Assembly (NCBI GenBank): GCA_902461085.1
Contig: CABPWH010000027.1
Span: 1 to 24,777 of the forward strand
DNA length: 24,777 nt
Source: an uncultured Collinsella sp.
GTDB lineage: Bacteria > Actinomycetota > Coriobacteriia > Coriobacteriales > Coriobacteriaceae
Reading direction: 5' to 3'
Positions 8,921-16,699 of this stretch are shown here, piece after piece (the first letter of the stretch is position 1; each line of letters opens with the position of its first letter). The notes below the pieces were generated by a model. That model did no database searches, was not told the origin of the DNA, and was given only the letters and a program-made list of their open reading frames with translations. Made by a program: the position numbers and the translations under genes.

Positions 8921-10303
8921 TTAGCGGGCTGTCGCTTTGGCTTGGGTGGCGCGATAGGTGCGTGCCGGGTGGCAGAGTAGTACCGCCACGACCATAAAGA
9001 ACGCCGTGGTGCCCAGGCTGATGGGGTAGACCATCATGATGTTCGCAAAGGTGCGGAAGTGCGGGAACACGCAGAACACCCAATAGAAGCGGATGCCGCA
9101 GACGCAGATCATGGTGATGAGGGCGGGCGTGAGCGAGATACCAAAGCCGCGCAGGTAGCCTGACATGTTTTCGTAGAACATGCTAAAGGCGTACGCCGGG
9201 AAGATCGAACACACGCGGATATAGCCGATCGAGACGATGTTGGGGTCGCTGTTGAACAGCGACAAGATCTCGCGTCCCAGGCCTACAATAACGATGATCG
9301 TGGTGAGTGCAACGATACCGCCTTCGACCAGGCAGACCTTAAACGTTTTGGTGCAGCGATCGATCTGGCGGGCACCGTGGTTTTGTCCCACAAAGGTGGT
9401 GCACGCCTGGCTAAAGCTGTTGAGCAGGTTGTAGCACACGTACTCCAGGCTCATGGCGGCGCTCGATGCCGCCATGACCTCGGTGCCCAGGCTGTTGATG
9501 GCAGACTGGATGATGATGTTGGCGACGGCAAACACGGCGCTTTGGATGCCGGCGGGCAGGCCGATTTTGACGATGCGCTTGAGAGCGACGGGGTCGATAG
9601 CCAGGTCGCGAAGGGTGACGCGGACGACGGAGTCGGTCTTGAGCAGGCGGATAAAGAGCGTGGCGGCACTGACAGTGTAGGCGATGGCGGTGGCGATGGC
9701 GACGCCCGCGACGCCCCAGTGGAGTACGGGGACAAAGATGAGATCCAGGCCAATGTTGAGGACGGTGGACACGGCAAGCGCCTGCAGCGGCATGCGGGTG
9801 ATGCCGACGGAGCGGAAGATCGCGGCCTCAAAGTTGTAGAGCAAGATCGAGGGCATGCTCAGCAAAAAGACGCGCAGGTAGAGCGAAGCGAGCGGCATGG
9901 TCTCGGCAGGCACGTTGAGCGCAGCGAGCATGGGTTCGGCAAAGACCTCGCCCAGAGCGATGACGACAAAGCCCACGAGCGCCATTAAAATCGAGGTATG
10001 GACGGCGCGTTTGACCATGTTTTGGTCGTTGCGGCCGATAGCGTTGGCGATGACCACGTTGGAGCCAAGCGACATGCCAATAAACAGGTTGAGCATAAGA
10101 CTGGTAAGCGGAACATTGGAGCCGACCGCCGCCATGGCGAGGGTTCCCTGGTCGCCCGAGAAGTTACCGATGATGACCGTGGCAATAAGGTTCGACAGCT
10201 GCTCCAGGATGCTCGTGGCGGCCACGGGGAAGGCGAACAAAGGAATATTGCGCCACAGCGAGCCGGTGGTCATGTCAATGTGCTTAGATACGGTGTCAGC
10301 CAT
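8921..10303 (-). CDS. MATE family efflux transporter
   Basis: A 460-residue membrane protein with twelve predicted helices in two MatE halves (about residues 15-175 and 240-400). Recognisable elements are PVAATSILEQLSNLIATVIIGN at the beginning (split: PVAATSILEQL, then ATVIIGNFSG), SLGSNVVIANAIGRND near 80-95, and VGQNHGARQ near 310, the counterpart in the second half. Such proteins export drugs or metabolites against Na+ or H+. The start ATG has only a weak purine-rich SD. Its 3' end faces the LysR gene with a 27-base gap. Three copies of a short repeat lie upstream and may be its operator. Confidence 0.93.
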   Translation of the reverse strand: MADTVSKHIDMTTGSLWRNIPLFAFPVAATSILEQLSNLIATVIIGNFSGDQGTLAMAAVGSNVPLTSLMLNLFIGMSLGSNVVIANAIGRNDQNMVKRAVHTSILMALVGFVVIALGEVFAEPMLAALNVPAETMPLASLYLRVFLLSMPSILLYNFEAAIFRSVGITRMPLQALAVSTVLNIGLDLIFVPVLHWGVAGVAIATAIAYTVSAATLFIRLLKTDSVVRVTLRDLAIDPVALKRIVKIGLPAGIQSAVFAVANIIIQSAINSLGTEVMAASSAAMSLEYVCYNLLNSFSQACTTFVGQNHGARQIDRCTKTFKVCLVEGGIVALTTIIVIVGLGREILSLFNSDPNIVSIGYIRVCSIFPAYAFSMFYENMSGYLRGFGISLTPALITMICVCGIRFYWVFCVFPHFRTFANIMMVYPISLGTTAFFMVVAVLLCHPARTYRATQAKATAR

Positions 10304-10364
10304 GCGCTCTCAATCTCTAACATGCTATTTTGCGCTTATTTGCGCAGACGATGATACTCCTAAT

Positions 10365-10426
10365 CGACTAGTCATGGGGGACGTTCTAAAACGATTAGTC
10401 ATTCAAGAACATCTCCAATGACTAGG
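10365..10426. repeat. Three copies of CGAYTAGTCAT-type site
   Basis: CGACTAGTCAT at 10365-10375 and CGATTAGTCAT at 10392-10402 are direct repeats 27 bp apart; AATGACTAGG at 10417-10426 is an inverted partial copy. They lie in the 178-base divergent region between the MATE gene and the rRNA methyltransferase gene, where a repressor could bind. The function is inferred. Confidence 0.55.
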
Positions 10427-10481
10427 TGGGGAAGGCGTGCGACAATGGTGGGCGTTGTGTAGTCCGCGCTAAGGAGTTGCC

Positions 10482-11294
10482 ATGTTGTTGTGTCCCGTTT
10501 GCCATGAGCCGCTGGTGGATGACGAACGCGGTGCTGTGTGCGCGGGCGGACACCGGTTTGACCGTGCGCGCGAGGGCTATCTATATCTGCTGCGCTCGTC
10601 CAAGAGCGGCGACTCCATGGGCGATCCCAAGTCGCAGGCACGCAGCCGTCGCGACTTTCTGAATCGCGGTTACTATGCGCCGTTGCGCGATGCGATGGTC
10701 GAGCTGGTGCGCAAGCAGGTGTCTGGGCGTGCCACGTCTACGAATGGCCCCATGACGCTGCTCGATATTTGCTGCGGCGAGGGCTATTACACGAGTGCCA
10801 TGGGCGCGATGCCGGGCGTGGACGCTTATGGGTTCGATTTGGGCAAAGAGATGGTGCGCCTGGCCGCCAAGCGCGGCGATGCGACCTATTTCGTGGCCAA
10901 CATGAAGGATATCCCCGTGGCCGATGGCTCCTTCGATATGGTGACCGAGCTCTTTGCCCCCTTTAACGAGCGCGAGTTTGCCCGCGTACTGGCGCCCGAG
11001 GGCTCGCTCTACACCGTGGTGCCGGGCGCCCGTCATCTGTTTGGGCTCAAGGAGGTACTCTACGACACGCCGTACCTTAACGATGAGAAGCTGCCGCAGA
11101 CCACCGAGCTCGAGTTGGTCGGAACGCAGCGGGTATCTGCGAATATTACGCTTCAGACCCAGGCCGATATCGAGGCGGTGTTCCAGATGACGCCGTACTA
11201 CTACCGCACGCGCCCTGCCGACAAAGAGCGCCTGGCAAACCTGGACACGCTTCAAACCGATATCGACTTCATCATCGCCGAGTACCGCCACTAA
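10482..11294 (+). CDS. rlmA: 23S rRNA (guanine-N1)-methyltransferase, RlmA family
   Basis: A 270-residue SAM-dependent methyltransferase. The N-terminal zinc finger is formed by Cys4, Cys7, Cys20 and His24 (CPVC...CAGGH), followed by FDRAREGYLYLL and the family segment GDPKSQARSRRDFLNRG. The SAM-binding motif I is LLDICCGEGYY near 93-103, and later PFNEREFARVLAPEG. Members methylate N1 of G745 (RlmA-I) or G748 (RlmA-II/TlrB, tylosin resistance) in hairpin 35 of 23S rRNA; I cannot tell which from sequence. It has a good SD (AAGGAG) and ends in a hairpin and then a strong terminator. It stands alone. Confidence 0.93.
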   Translation: MLLCPVCHEPLVDDERGAVCAGGHRFDRAREGYLYLLRSSKSGDSMGDPKSQARSRRDFLNRGYYAPLRDAMVELVRKQVSGRATSTNGPMTLLDICCGEGYYTSAMGAMPGVDAYGFDLGKEMVRLAAKRGDATYFVANMKDIPVADGSFDMVTELFAPFNEREFARVLAPEGSLYTVVPGARHLFGLKEVLYDTPYLNDEKLPQTTELELVGTQRVSANITLQTQADIEAVFQMTPYYYRTRPADKERLANLDTLQTDIDFIIAEYRH

Positions 11295-11329
11295 CCTACC
11301 AAAAAGGGACAGATTTATTTTGGTAGGTT
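11293..11329 (+). repeat. GGGACAG-loop hairpin at rlmA stop codon
   Basis: AACCTACCAAAA (11293-11304) and TTTTGGTAGGTT (11318-11329) are a perfect 12-bp inverted repeat. The loop reads AGGGACAGATTTA. The stem begins inside the rlmA stop codon. It belongs to the group of hairpins with a GGGACAG loop seen elsewhere in the window. Confidence 0.75.
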
Positions 11330-11345
11330 TTGTCTGGGCAAACGT

Positions 11346-11383
11346 AAAGGGCCGACCGCGGAGATGCGCGATCGGCCCTTTTT
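11346..11383 (+). terminator. Rho-independent terminator after rlmA
   Basis: AAAGGGCCGA (11346-11355) pairs with TCGGCCCTTT (11372-11381). Four further pairs lie inside after one mismatch, and the T-run reaches 11383. It faces the 3' end of the minus-strand membrane protein gene and may act in both directions. Confidence 0.88.
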
Positions 11384-11419
11384 AGCTGCTTGATGGCAGA
11401 GGCTATGGGAGACAGGTGC

Positions 11420-11821
11420 CTACAGGCGGTCCTTGTTTTCGGCCTTAACGGCGTGTGCCTGCTGAACAAAGAACAGGTCGTACACCACGATGACAAAGGC
11501 GCCATAGTTGATGGCGTCGCCGCCAAACGCGGGAAGCGTGAGCACGGCCTGCGCAATCGTGGCGATTGCAGCGACGATGCCGAGCTTAAACGCGCCGTCC
11601 ACCTGCGAAGGCTTGTTGGCGCCCTTGATACCGGCGACGCCTGCGGCAAGGTCGACGAGACCCTTGGCGATAAGCACGACCGCTGCGAGCGTGGCGTACG
11701 AACCGTACGTGGAATCGAGACCGCCCGTGGCGATACCGACGCCGGCGGTGACGAGGCTGGCGATGCCCAAAACAAAGTAGATGAGAGCAAGGATTTTGAG
11801 AGTCTTGCGAGTGAAGCTCAT
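11420..11821 (-). CDS. Small four-helix membrane protein, unknown function
   Basis: A 133-residue protein made almost wholly of four hydrophobic segments (about residues 9-30, 42-62, 78-97 and 104-124) with short charged ends (KTLK at the front, KAENKDRL at the end). An open frame continues upstream, but the ATG at 11821 has a good SD (AAAGGA, six bases away) and starts MSFTRKTLKI, so I place the start there. I do not recognise a family; it resembles small uncharacterised membrane proteins common in Coriobacteriia. It is monocistronic and ends opposite rlmA. Confidence 0.75.
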   Translation of the reverse strand: MSFTRKTLKILALIYFVLGIASLVTAGVGIATGGLDSTYGSYATLAAVVLIAKGLVDLAAGVAGIKGANKPSQVDGAFKLGIVAAIATIAQAVLTLPAFGGDAINYGAFVIVVYDLFFVQQAHAVKAENKDRL

Positions 11822-12054
11822 GGCTGGTCCTTTCGATACGAGTACGCCAACTTGGCGCACCCAATGTACTGCACATATGGTGAAGCACATTGTAGTTCAA
11901 CGCGGCGATGCATGTGCCTGAAAGCGCTTTGAGCCCGCGCAGCCCAACCCCAACCTTTCAAAAAGGAAAGCTGGACGTAAGCCAAATCGATGGCAGCTCA
12001 TGTGCGGCGCTGCGATGATGGGGCCATGGTAAGAGCTGGACCGAAGGAGAAGCC

Positions 12055-12198
12055 ATGATGTACGGAGCAGGGCAAGTGCGTGAGCCGCGGTCGTTGGGAA
12101 GGCGCATGAGTGATTCCGTGATCGCTGCCGTGTGCACGGGATTGATGGCGGTGCTTTGCATTGGGATGCTGTGGGCCATGTCGCATGTGGGACAATAG
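12055..12198 (+). CDS. Small single-pass membrane protein (47 aa)
   Basis: This short ORF has an excellent SD, GAAGGAG, six bases before its ATG. The product has a basic N-terminal half (REPRSLGRRMSD) followed by one hydrophobic helix (residues about 22-43, VIAAVCTGLMAVLCIGMLW) and a short end, SHVGQ. By the positive-inside rule the N-terminus faces the cytoplasm. It lies 63 bases upstream of rsmJ on the same strand and may share its transcript. I do not know a family. The start signal, the helix and the clean stop make it likely to be real, but its size leaves doubt. Confidence 0.6.
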   Translation: MMYGAGQVREPRSLGRRMSDSVIAAVCTGLMAVLCIGMLWAMSHVGQ

Positions 12199-12261
12199 CG
12201 GACGGTTGGGTGTCGTCATGAACGGCGCCCACGTATTCGTTTTGCTTGCTAAGGAGTACCC

Positions 12262-12966
12262 ATGGGCGTCGTCGATCCCTTTTCTGTTGCTCGGGCCGCG
12301 GGGCTTGAGCTGACCGGGAAGTCCAAGGGCCTCACACTCACCGACGGTACGATGGAGCTGCGCGCCGATTTCACCCGCATGCATCCGCGGCTCAAGCAGG
12401 GCCGTCTGCAGCAAGAGCTGCTGGTAAAGGCTGCGCGCGCAAAAGGCGTCGAGCGCCCATGGGCGATTGACGCTACGGCAGGCTTTGGCGAGGATTCGCT
12501 GCTGCTGGCGGCCGCGGGCTTTACCGTCGATCTGTATGAGCAGGATTGCGTGATCGCGGCGCTCCTCAAGGATGCCTTGGATCGCGCGGCAGATGATCCG
12601 GCGCTTGCGACAGCCGTGGCGCGCATGCGCTTACATGCGGGCGAGGACAGTATTGCCGGCCTTCGCCATACAGCTGAGCTGATCGGGCAGAGCGAGCTCG
12701 CGGCTCCCGACGTGGTGTATCTGGACCCCATGTTTCCCGAGCGTACTAAAAGTGCGGCGGTCAAAAAGAAGTTCCAGCTCCTACATCATCTGGAACAGCC
12801 GTGCGCCGATGAGGAGACGCTGGTCGAAGCTGCGCTTGCGGTGCATCCGCGCAAGGTGGTTATCAAGCGACCGGTGAAAGGGCCGCTGCTTGCCGGCGTT
12901 AAGCCGAGCTATCAACTTGCGGGCAAGGCAGTTCGTTACGATGTTTTAGTGCCGCCGCGCCCGTAA
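12262..12966 (+). CDS. rsmJ: 16S rRNA (guanine-N2)-methyltransferase RsmJ-like
   Basis: A 234-residue SAM-dependent methyltransferase of the RsmJ (YhiQ) family, which makes m2G1516 in E. coli 16S rRNA. Diagnostic pieces are LTLTDGTMELRADF near 25-38, motif I AIDATAGFGEDSLLLAAAGF near 68-87, and the catalytic-type loop YLDPMFPERTKSAAVKKK near 153-170, followed by VVIKRPVKGPLLAG. The SD AAGGAG lies six bases before the ATG. RsmJ is well described in gammaproteobacteria, so assigning the same target base here is an inference. It is convergent with the small zinc-finger gene. Confidence 0.88.
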   Translation: MGVVDPFSVARAAGLELTGKSKGLTLTDGTMELRADFTRMHPRLKQGRLQQELLVKAARAKGVERPWAIDATAGFGEDSLLLAAAGFTVDLYEQDCVIAALLKDALDRAADDPALATAVARMRLHAGEDSIAGLRHTAELIGQSELAAPDVVYLDPMFPERTKSAAVKKKFQLLHHLEQPCADEETLVEAALAVHPRKVVIKRPVKGPLLAGVKPSYQLAGKAVRYDVLVPPRP

Positions 12967-12981
12967 CTTGCGTGCGATTAC

Positions 12982-13000
12982 CGGCGCTTCGCTAGCGCCG
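12982..13000. terminator. Short hairpin between convergent genes
   Basis: CGGCGCT (12982-12988) and AGCGCCG (12994-13000) form a 7-bp GC-rich stem with a five-base loop, 16 bases after the rsmJ stop. There is no T-run, so it may not be intrinsic by itself. Confidence 0.35.
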
Positions 13001-13014
13001 TGCCGATGCGGCGT

Positions 13015-13317
13015 CTATTTCCATGGGTGCGACGTCAGGTGCCATCCACCGCAGTATTCGCATTTGTAGCAGGCCAAACCACGCCGCCCGCGGTTTTCGC
13101 AGTCGGCCATAACTGCCTCGGCCTCGGCGCGCGTGTCGTAACGGTTTTTGCGCTCGCACGACTTGTAGCGCCAAGCCTCATCGCGCTTGGCGTCCAAGGC
13201 GTCGCGACGCTCGTCCTCGCGCGCAAACAGGTCGCTCATATCGCCGCCGGTGGCAGCGCCCAAAAACTCGCTTTTGGCCTTTGACCAGGCGGCTCGCTTT
13301 TTGCTTCCCATCTGCAT
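13015..13317 (-). CDS. Small zinc-finger-like protein, unknown function
   Basis: A 100-residue basic protein. The first half is lysine/arginine and acid rich and probably helical (KKRAAWSKAKSEF, DERRDALDAKRDEAWRYK). The second half resembles a zinc-binding fold: C-ERKNRY near the middle, then CENRGRRGLACYKCEYCGGWHL near the end with a CxxC pair and a final H. The pattern matches small actinobacterial and phage proteins with a Y-x-C-x-x-C-x-G-W-H-L end. A longer frame starts at a TTG, but the SD GGAGAGG lies between that codon and the ATG at 13317, so I use the ATG. Its function is not known to me. It is divergent from the GNAT gene and they share a palindrome. Confidence 0.7.
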   Translation of the reverse strand: MQMGSKKRAAWSKAKSEFLGAATGGDMSDLFAREDERRDALDAKRDEAWRYKSCERKNRYDTRAEAEAVMADCENRGRRGLACYKCEYCGGWHLTSHPWK

Positions 13318-13335
13318 CGCGCCCCTCTCCAAACG

Positions 13336-13367
13336 TTGGTATCATTGCTCAATCAAAGTGATACCAA
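13336..13367. promoter_or_regulatory. TTGGTATCA dyad between divergent genes
   Basis: TTGGTATCA (13336-13344) and TGATACCAA (13359-13367) are a perfect 9-bp inverted repeat with a 14-base spacer. It sits between the zinc-finger gene (minus) and the GNAT gene (plus). Its place suggests an operator shared by both. The half-site resembles the TTGGTATAA decamers upstream of the AAA ATPase at 16764. Confidence 0.5.
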
Positions 13368-13388
13368 TAAACGTGAGGTCGCCGCGTG

Positions 13389-13877
13389 ATGATCAGAAAA
13401 ACCCTCGATACCGACATTCCCGCCGTCATGGCTATCTATGACGCGGCCCGCGCCTTTATGCGCGCGCATGGCAACGCCACGCAGTGGCCCGAGGGCACGC
13501 CTTCTGCCGAGCAGCTGGCTGCGGATATCGCTGCCGGTGGCAGCTATGTGTGCGAAGTCGATGGCCGCGTGGTGGCGACGTTTGCCTTTTTACCGGGCCC
13601 GGACGGGTGCTATGACGTAATTGAGGATGGTCAATGGCGCAGCGACACTCCGTACGCCGTGCTGCACCGTGTGGCGTCCGATGGCGCCGTACACGGTATC
13701 GCGGCTGCGATGTTTGCCTTTGCCAAAGAGCGTGCCGATCACCTGCGTATCGACACGCATCAGGACAACCTGCCCATGCAGGGTGCCATCATAAAGGCCG
13801 GCTTTGAGCGCGCTGGTATCGTCTATGTGTCCGACGGCACGGCGCGTGTCGCGTTCGATTGGCTGCGCGAGGCGTAA
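13389..13877 (+). CDS. GNAT family N-acetyltransferase
   Basis: A 162-residue GNAT-fold protein that should transfer an acetyl group from acetyl-CoA to an amine. Residues 1-15 (MIRKTLDTDIPAVMA) are the usual first strand and helix, YVCEVDGRVVATFAF is the central strand pair, and HRVASDGAVHGIAAAMFAFA carries the acetyl-CoA loop. IDTHQDNLPMQGAIIKAGFERAG is the conserved N-x-x-M...GF end. A GTG at 13386 is an alternative start one codon earlier; the SD (GAGG) is weak and does not decide. The substrate is unknown. Its promoter region holds the TTGGTATCA dyad. Confidence 0.88.
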   Translation: MIRKTLDTDIPAVMAIYDAARAFMRAHGNATQWPEGTPSAEQLAADIAAGGSYVCEVDGRVVATFAFLPGPDGCYDVIEDGQWRSDTPYAVLHRVASDGAVHGIAAAMFAFAKERADHLRIDTHQDNLPMQGAIIKAGFERAGIVYVSDGTARVAFDWLREA

Positions 13878-13995
13878 AAGCTGGGCCTCACGGCAACAAT
13901 TCACTCGAACGGCAAATGGCCCAAACGGGGCAAATTTAGTTGATTGCGGCGCCTGGGGTGCTTGCCGTGTGGTTGATAATGCTGCGCCTACGCGA

Positions 13996-14421
13996 CTACT
14001 CCTTGGGCAGCTCACTTCCGCAGTGACAGCACTTGGTCGCGCCCTCGTGCACCTCTTCCAGGCAATAGGGGCAGACGGGCGCCGGCACGGCTTCCTCAGC
14101 GGTGGTGCCGGCCAGCTTATCGCCAATCTCCTGCGCCTTGTTAAACGCCTTGACGATGGCAAAGACGATGGCAGCGACAATTAAAAAGTTGATGCACGCG
14201 CCAATGAACGCTCCAAAGTCGATATTGGTTCCCGGCACCACCAGCCCCGAGATCTCGGTGGCGCTGCCGCCGGCAATCACGGAGATAAGCGGGTTGATGA
14301 TGTTGTCGGTAAGCGAGGTCACGATGGCAGTGAATGCGCCGCCGATAATCACGCCGACGGCCATGTCTATCACGTTGCCGCGATTAATGAATTCCTTGAA
14401 CTCGTTGAGCAATGCCTTCAT
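13996..14421 (-). CDS. mscL: Large-conductance mechanosensitive channel with C-terminal zinc ribbon
   Basis: A 141-residue protein. Residues 1-100 are a standard MscL: MKALLNEFKEFINRGNVIDMAVG with the amphipathic N-terminal helix, the pore helix TM1 (VIIGGAFTAIVTSL), NIINPLISVI, the extracellular loop and TM2 (INFLIVAAIVFAIVKAFN). It opens under membrane tension to release solutes during hypo-osmotic shock. After a linker, residues about 117-137 form a zinc-ribbon (CPYC...CCHC), replacing the usual C-terminal helix bundle. The start is fixed by MKALLNEFKEF and a GGAG SD. It is divergent from the RPP-like gene. Confidence 0.93.
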   Translation of the reverse strand: MKALLNEFKEFINRGNVIDMAVGVIIGGAFTAIVTSLTDNIINPLISVIAGGSATEISGLVVPGTNIDFGAFIGACINFLIVAAIVFAIVKAFNKAQEIGDKLAGTTAEEAVPAPVCPYCLEEVHEGATKCCHCGSELPKE

Positions 14422-14666
14422 GGTGGCTCCTCGCTGTTGTGAGACTCGCGTTGCTACCGTCCCAGATGACCCCGGGCAGACAAAAAGGGGAGGTGCCGGC
14501 TTTCGCAAGGCGCGAACCTACGAAAATCGCCGCGCGGCAACGCAGGGCGATGAGCTCGGTCGGGGGATAGGGCCCGCTTCGCCCGCCGGCCCGTAAATTG
14601 TATCATCCAGTGTGGAACGAGGACGCCCGTTGCCGCGTGCGATGGGCTTGTAATAAGAGGAGAACC

Positions 14667-16670
14667 ATGTCGAAGCAGGCAGTCGTTGGAATCTTGGCGC
14701 ATGTCGATGCCGGCAAGACCACGTTGGCCGAGGCCATGCTGTTCAACGCGGGTCGTATTCGCAAGCGCGGCCGCGTGGACGATGGCGATTCGCATCTGGA
14801 CACTAACGCGATCGAGCGTGAGCGCGGCATTACGATCTTCTCGTCGCAGGCCGTGCTCGACCATGGCGATACCCACGTCATGCTCGTGGATGCACCGGGG
14901 CATGTCGATTTTTCTGCCGAGGCGGAGCGCACATTGCGCGCGCTCGACTATGCGATTTTGGTTGTGGGTGCCAACGATGGCGTGCAAGGGCACACCGAAA
15001 CCCTGTGGCGCCTGCTTGCGCGCTATGACATTCCGACGTTCATCTATATCAACAAAATCGATTTGGAGAATCCCGGCCGCGATGTTTTGCTGGCACAGCT
15101 TGGGCAGCGTCTTTCCGAAGGCTGCCTGGATGCCAACGAACTGTTGGCGGGCGGTGCCGTTCAGGAGGACGCTGCTGCGTTGGACGAGGCGGCGCTCGAG
15201 GAGTTTCTTGAAGCGGGTGAGCTTTCCGTCGCAACGCTGTCGCGCATGGTTGCCGAGCGCAAGCTCTTTCCCTGCTTTGCCGGCTCGGCGCTCAAGGACC
15301 AGGGCGTGGACGAGCTGCTGGATGGTATATGCGCGCTGATGCGTGAACAGGCGTGGCTCCCGGAGTTTGCCGCGCGCGTCTATCGTGTCAGCCGCGGGGA
15401 TCGCGGCGAGCGCTTGGCATGGGTTAAGGTGACCGGCGGCACGCTGCATGCCAAGCAGATGATTGCCGGACGTTCCGGTGCCGAGGCATGGGAGCAGAAG
15501 GTCGATCAGGTACGCATCTATAACGGCGAGAAGTATGAGCTTGCCCAAGAAGTTGCTGCTGGCGGTATTTGCGCCGTGACGGGTCTTGCGCACGTTCGCC
15601 CGGGTGATGCCCTGGGTGCGGAGCCCGCGGGCGACGCACCTGCCATTGCGCCGGTTCTCACCTATACGGTGCTGCCGAACGAGCACGATGTCCATACGGT
15701 GTTCCAAGCGCTGGTTGAGCTTGCCGACGAGGACCCCATGCTCGGCGTAAGCTGGAACACGCATCTTGAACAAATACATCTGCAGCTCATGGGAGCGGTG
15801 CAGCTCGAGGTCGTACAGCGCGTGCTTGCCGATCGTTTTGGCTTTACGGTCGAGTTTGAGCCCGGCGGCATTCTCTATAAGGAGACTATTTCGCAGCCGG
15901 TCGAGGGCGTGGGCCACTTTGAGCCACTGCGCCACTATGCCGAGGTGCATCTGCGTCTGGAGCCGTTGCCGGCGGGCTCGGGCGTGCAGTTTGGCACTGT
16001 GACCTCGACCGACGAGCTCGATCTTAACTGGCAGCGTTTGGCACTCACCAACGCCATGGAGCGCGATCACCTGGGCGTGCTGACCGGCTCGCCCATCACC
16101 GATGTGCGCATTACGCTCACGGGCGGTCGTGCGCATGCCAAGCACACCGAGGGCGGCGATTTTCGTCAGGCAACGTACCGCGCGATTCGCCAGGGCTTGA
16201 TGCAGGCGCGTGAGGCCGGCGCGGCGGTGCTGTTGGAGCCGTGGTATCGCTTTGAGCTCGAGGTACCGGGGGAGTGCGTGGGTCGGGCGCTCTCGGATGC
16301 CACGCGCATGGGTGCCGAGTACGAGCAACCGACGATGGCGGGAGACCGGGCGAAGCTTGTGGGTCGCGTGCCGGCATCTGAGGTGCAGGATTACGCGCTG
16401 GAGGTGGCCGCCTATACGAGTGGTCGTGGGCATCTGTACCTAGAGTTCGCCGGCTATGCGGCTTGCCATGATGCCGAGCGCGTAATCGAGACTGCCGCCT
16501 ATGAGCCCGAGGCCGATCTGCCCAACACGCCCGATTCGGTCTTTTGCTCTCACGGCGCCGGCTACACGGTCAAATGGTACGACGTACCCGCCGCGGCGCA
16601 CGTAAAGGTCGATCCCGCCACCTTTCGCCCCTGGCGGGCAGCAGATGCCGAGTTTTTCGGCCACATGTGA
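14667..16670 (+). CDS. TetM-like ribosomal protection GTPase homologue
   Basis: A 667-residue translational GTPase of the EF-G/TetM group. G1 is AHVDAGKTT at residues 11-19 with Lys17, G2 is RERGITIFSS, G3 is DAPGHVDF and G4 is NKID. Domain II/III elements (GAVQLEVVQRVLADRFG), a domain IV and an EF-G C-terminal-type fold follow. Its end (VFCSHGAGYTVKWYDVP) differs from TetM/TetO/TetW and resembles chromosomal translation-factor GTPases, so tetracycline resistance should not be assumed. An open frame runs upstream, but the SD AGAGGAG points to the ATG at 14667 (MSKQAVVGILAHVDAGK). Its stop codon lies inside a GGGACAG-loop hairpin. It is alone in its unit. Confidence 0.9.
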   Translation: MSKQAVVGILAHVDAGKTTLAEAMLFNAGRIRKRGRVDDGDSHLDTNAIERERGITIFSSQAVLDHGDTHVMLVDAPGHVDFSAEAERTLRALDYAILVVGANDGVQGHTETLWRLLARYDIPTFIYINKIDLENPGRDVLLAQLGQRLSEGCLDANELLAGGAVQEDAAALDEAALEEFLEAGELSVATLSRMVAERKLFPCFAGSALKDQGVDELLDGICALMREQAWLPEFAARVYRVSRGDRGERLAWVKVTGGTLHAKQMIAGRSGAEAWEQKVDQVRIYNGEKYELAQEVAAGGICAVTGLAHVRPGDALGAEPAGDAPAIAPVLTYTVLPNEHDVHTVFQALVELADEDPMLGVSWNTHLEQIHLQLMGAVQLEVVQRVLADRFGFTVEFEPGGILYKETISQPVEGVGHFEPLRHYAEVHLRLEPLPAGSGVQFGTVTSTDELDLNWQRLALTNAMERDHLGVLTGSPITDVRITLTGGRAHAKHTEGGDFRQATYRAIRQGLMQAREAGAAVLLEPWYRFELEVPGECVGRALSDATRMGAEYEQPTMAGDRAKLVGRVPASEVQDYALEVAAYTSGRGHLYLEFAGYAACHDAERVIETAAYEPEADLPNTPDSVFCSHGAGYTVKWYDVPAAAHVKVDPATFRPWRAADAEFFGHM

Positions 16671-16691
16671 CAAAGGGACAGTTCCTTTGTC
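16669..16691 (+). repeat. GGGACAG-loop hairpin at RPP-like gene stop codon
   Basis: GACAAAGG (16669-16676) and CCTTTGTC (16684-16691) form a perfect 8-bp stem with the loop GACAGTT, so the string GGGACAG spans stem and loop. The left arm starts within the stop codon of the upstream gene. No T-run follows, so it is not a standard terminator. Confidence 0.65.
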
Positions 16692-16699
16692 GTATGCTA

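Noticed and set aside
14454..16433. 659-codon minus-strand ORF opposite the TetM-like gene
   Set aside because: It is a shadow frame: no recognisable domain, odd composition rich in Arg, His and Leu, and it overlaps the conserved GTPase completely.
14667..16670. Acquired tet(W)/tet(M) resistance gene
   Set aside because: Its length, C-terminus and base composition match the chromosome rather than mobile tet genes, and no mobile element flanks it.
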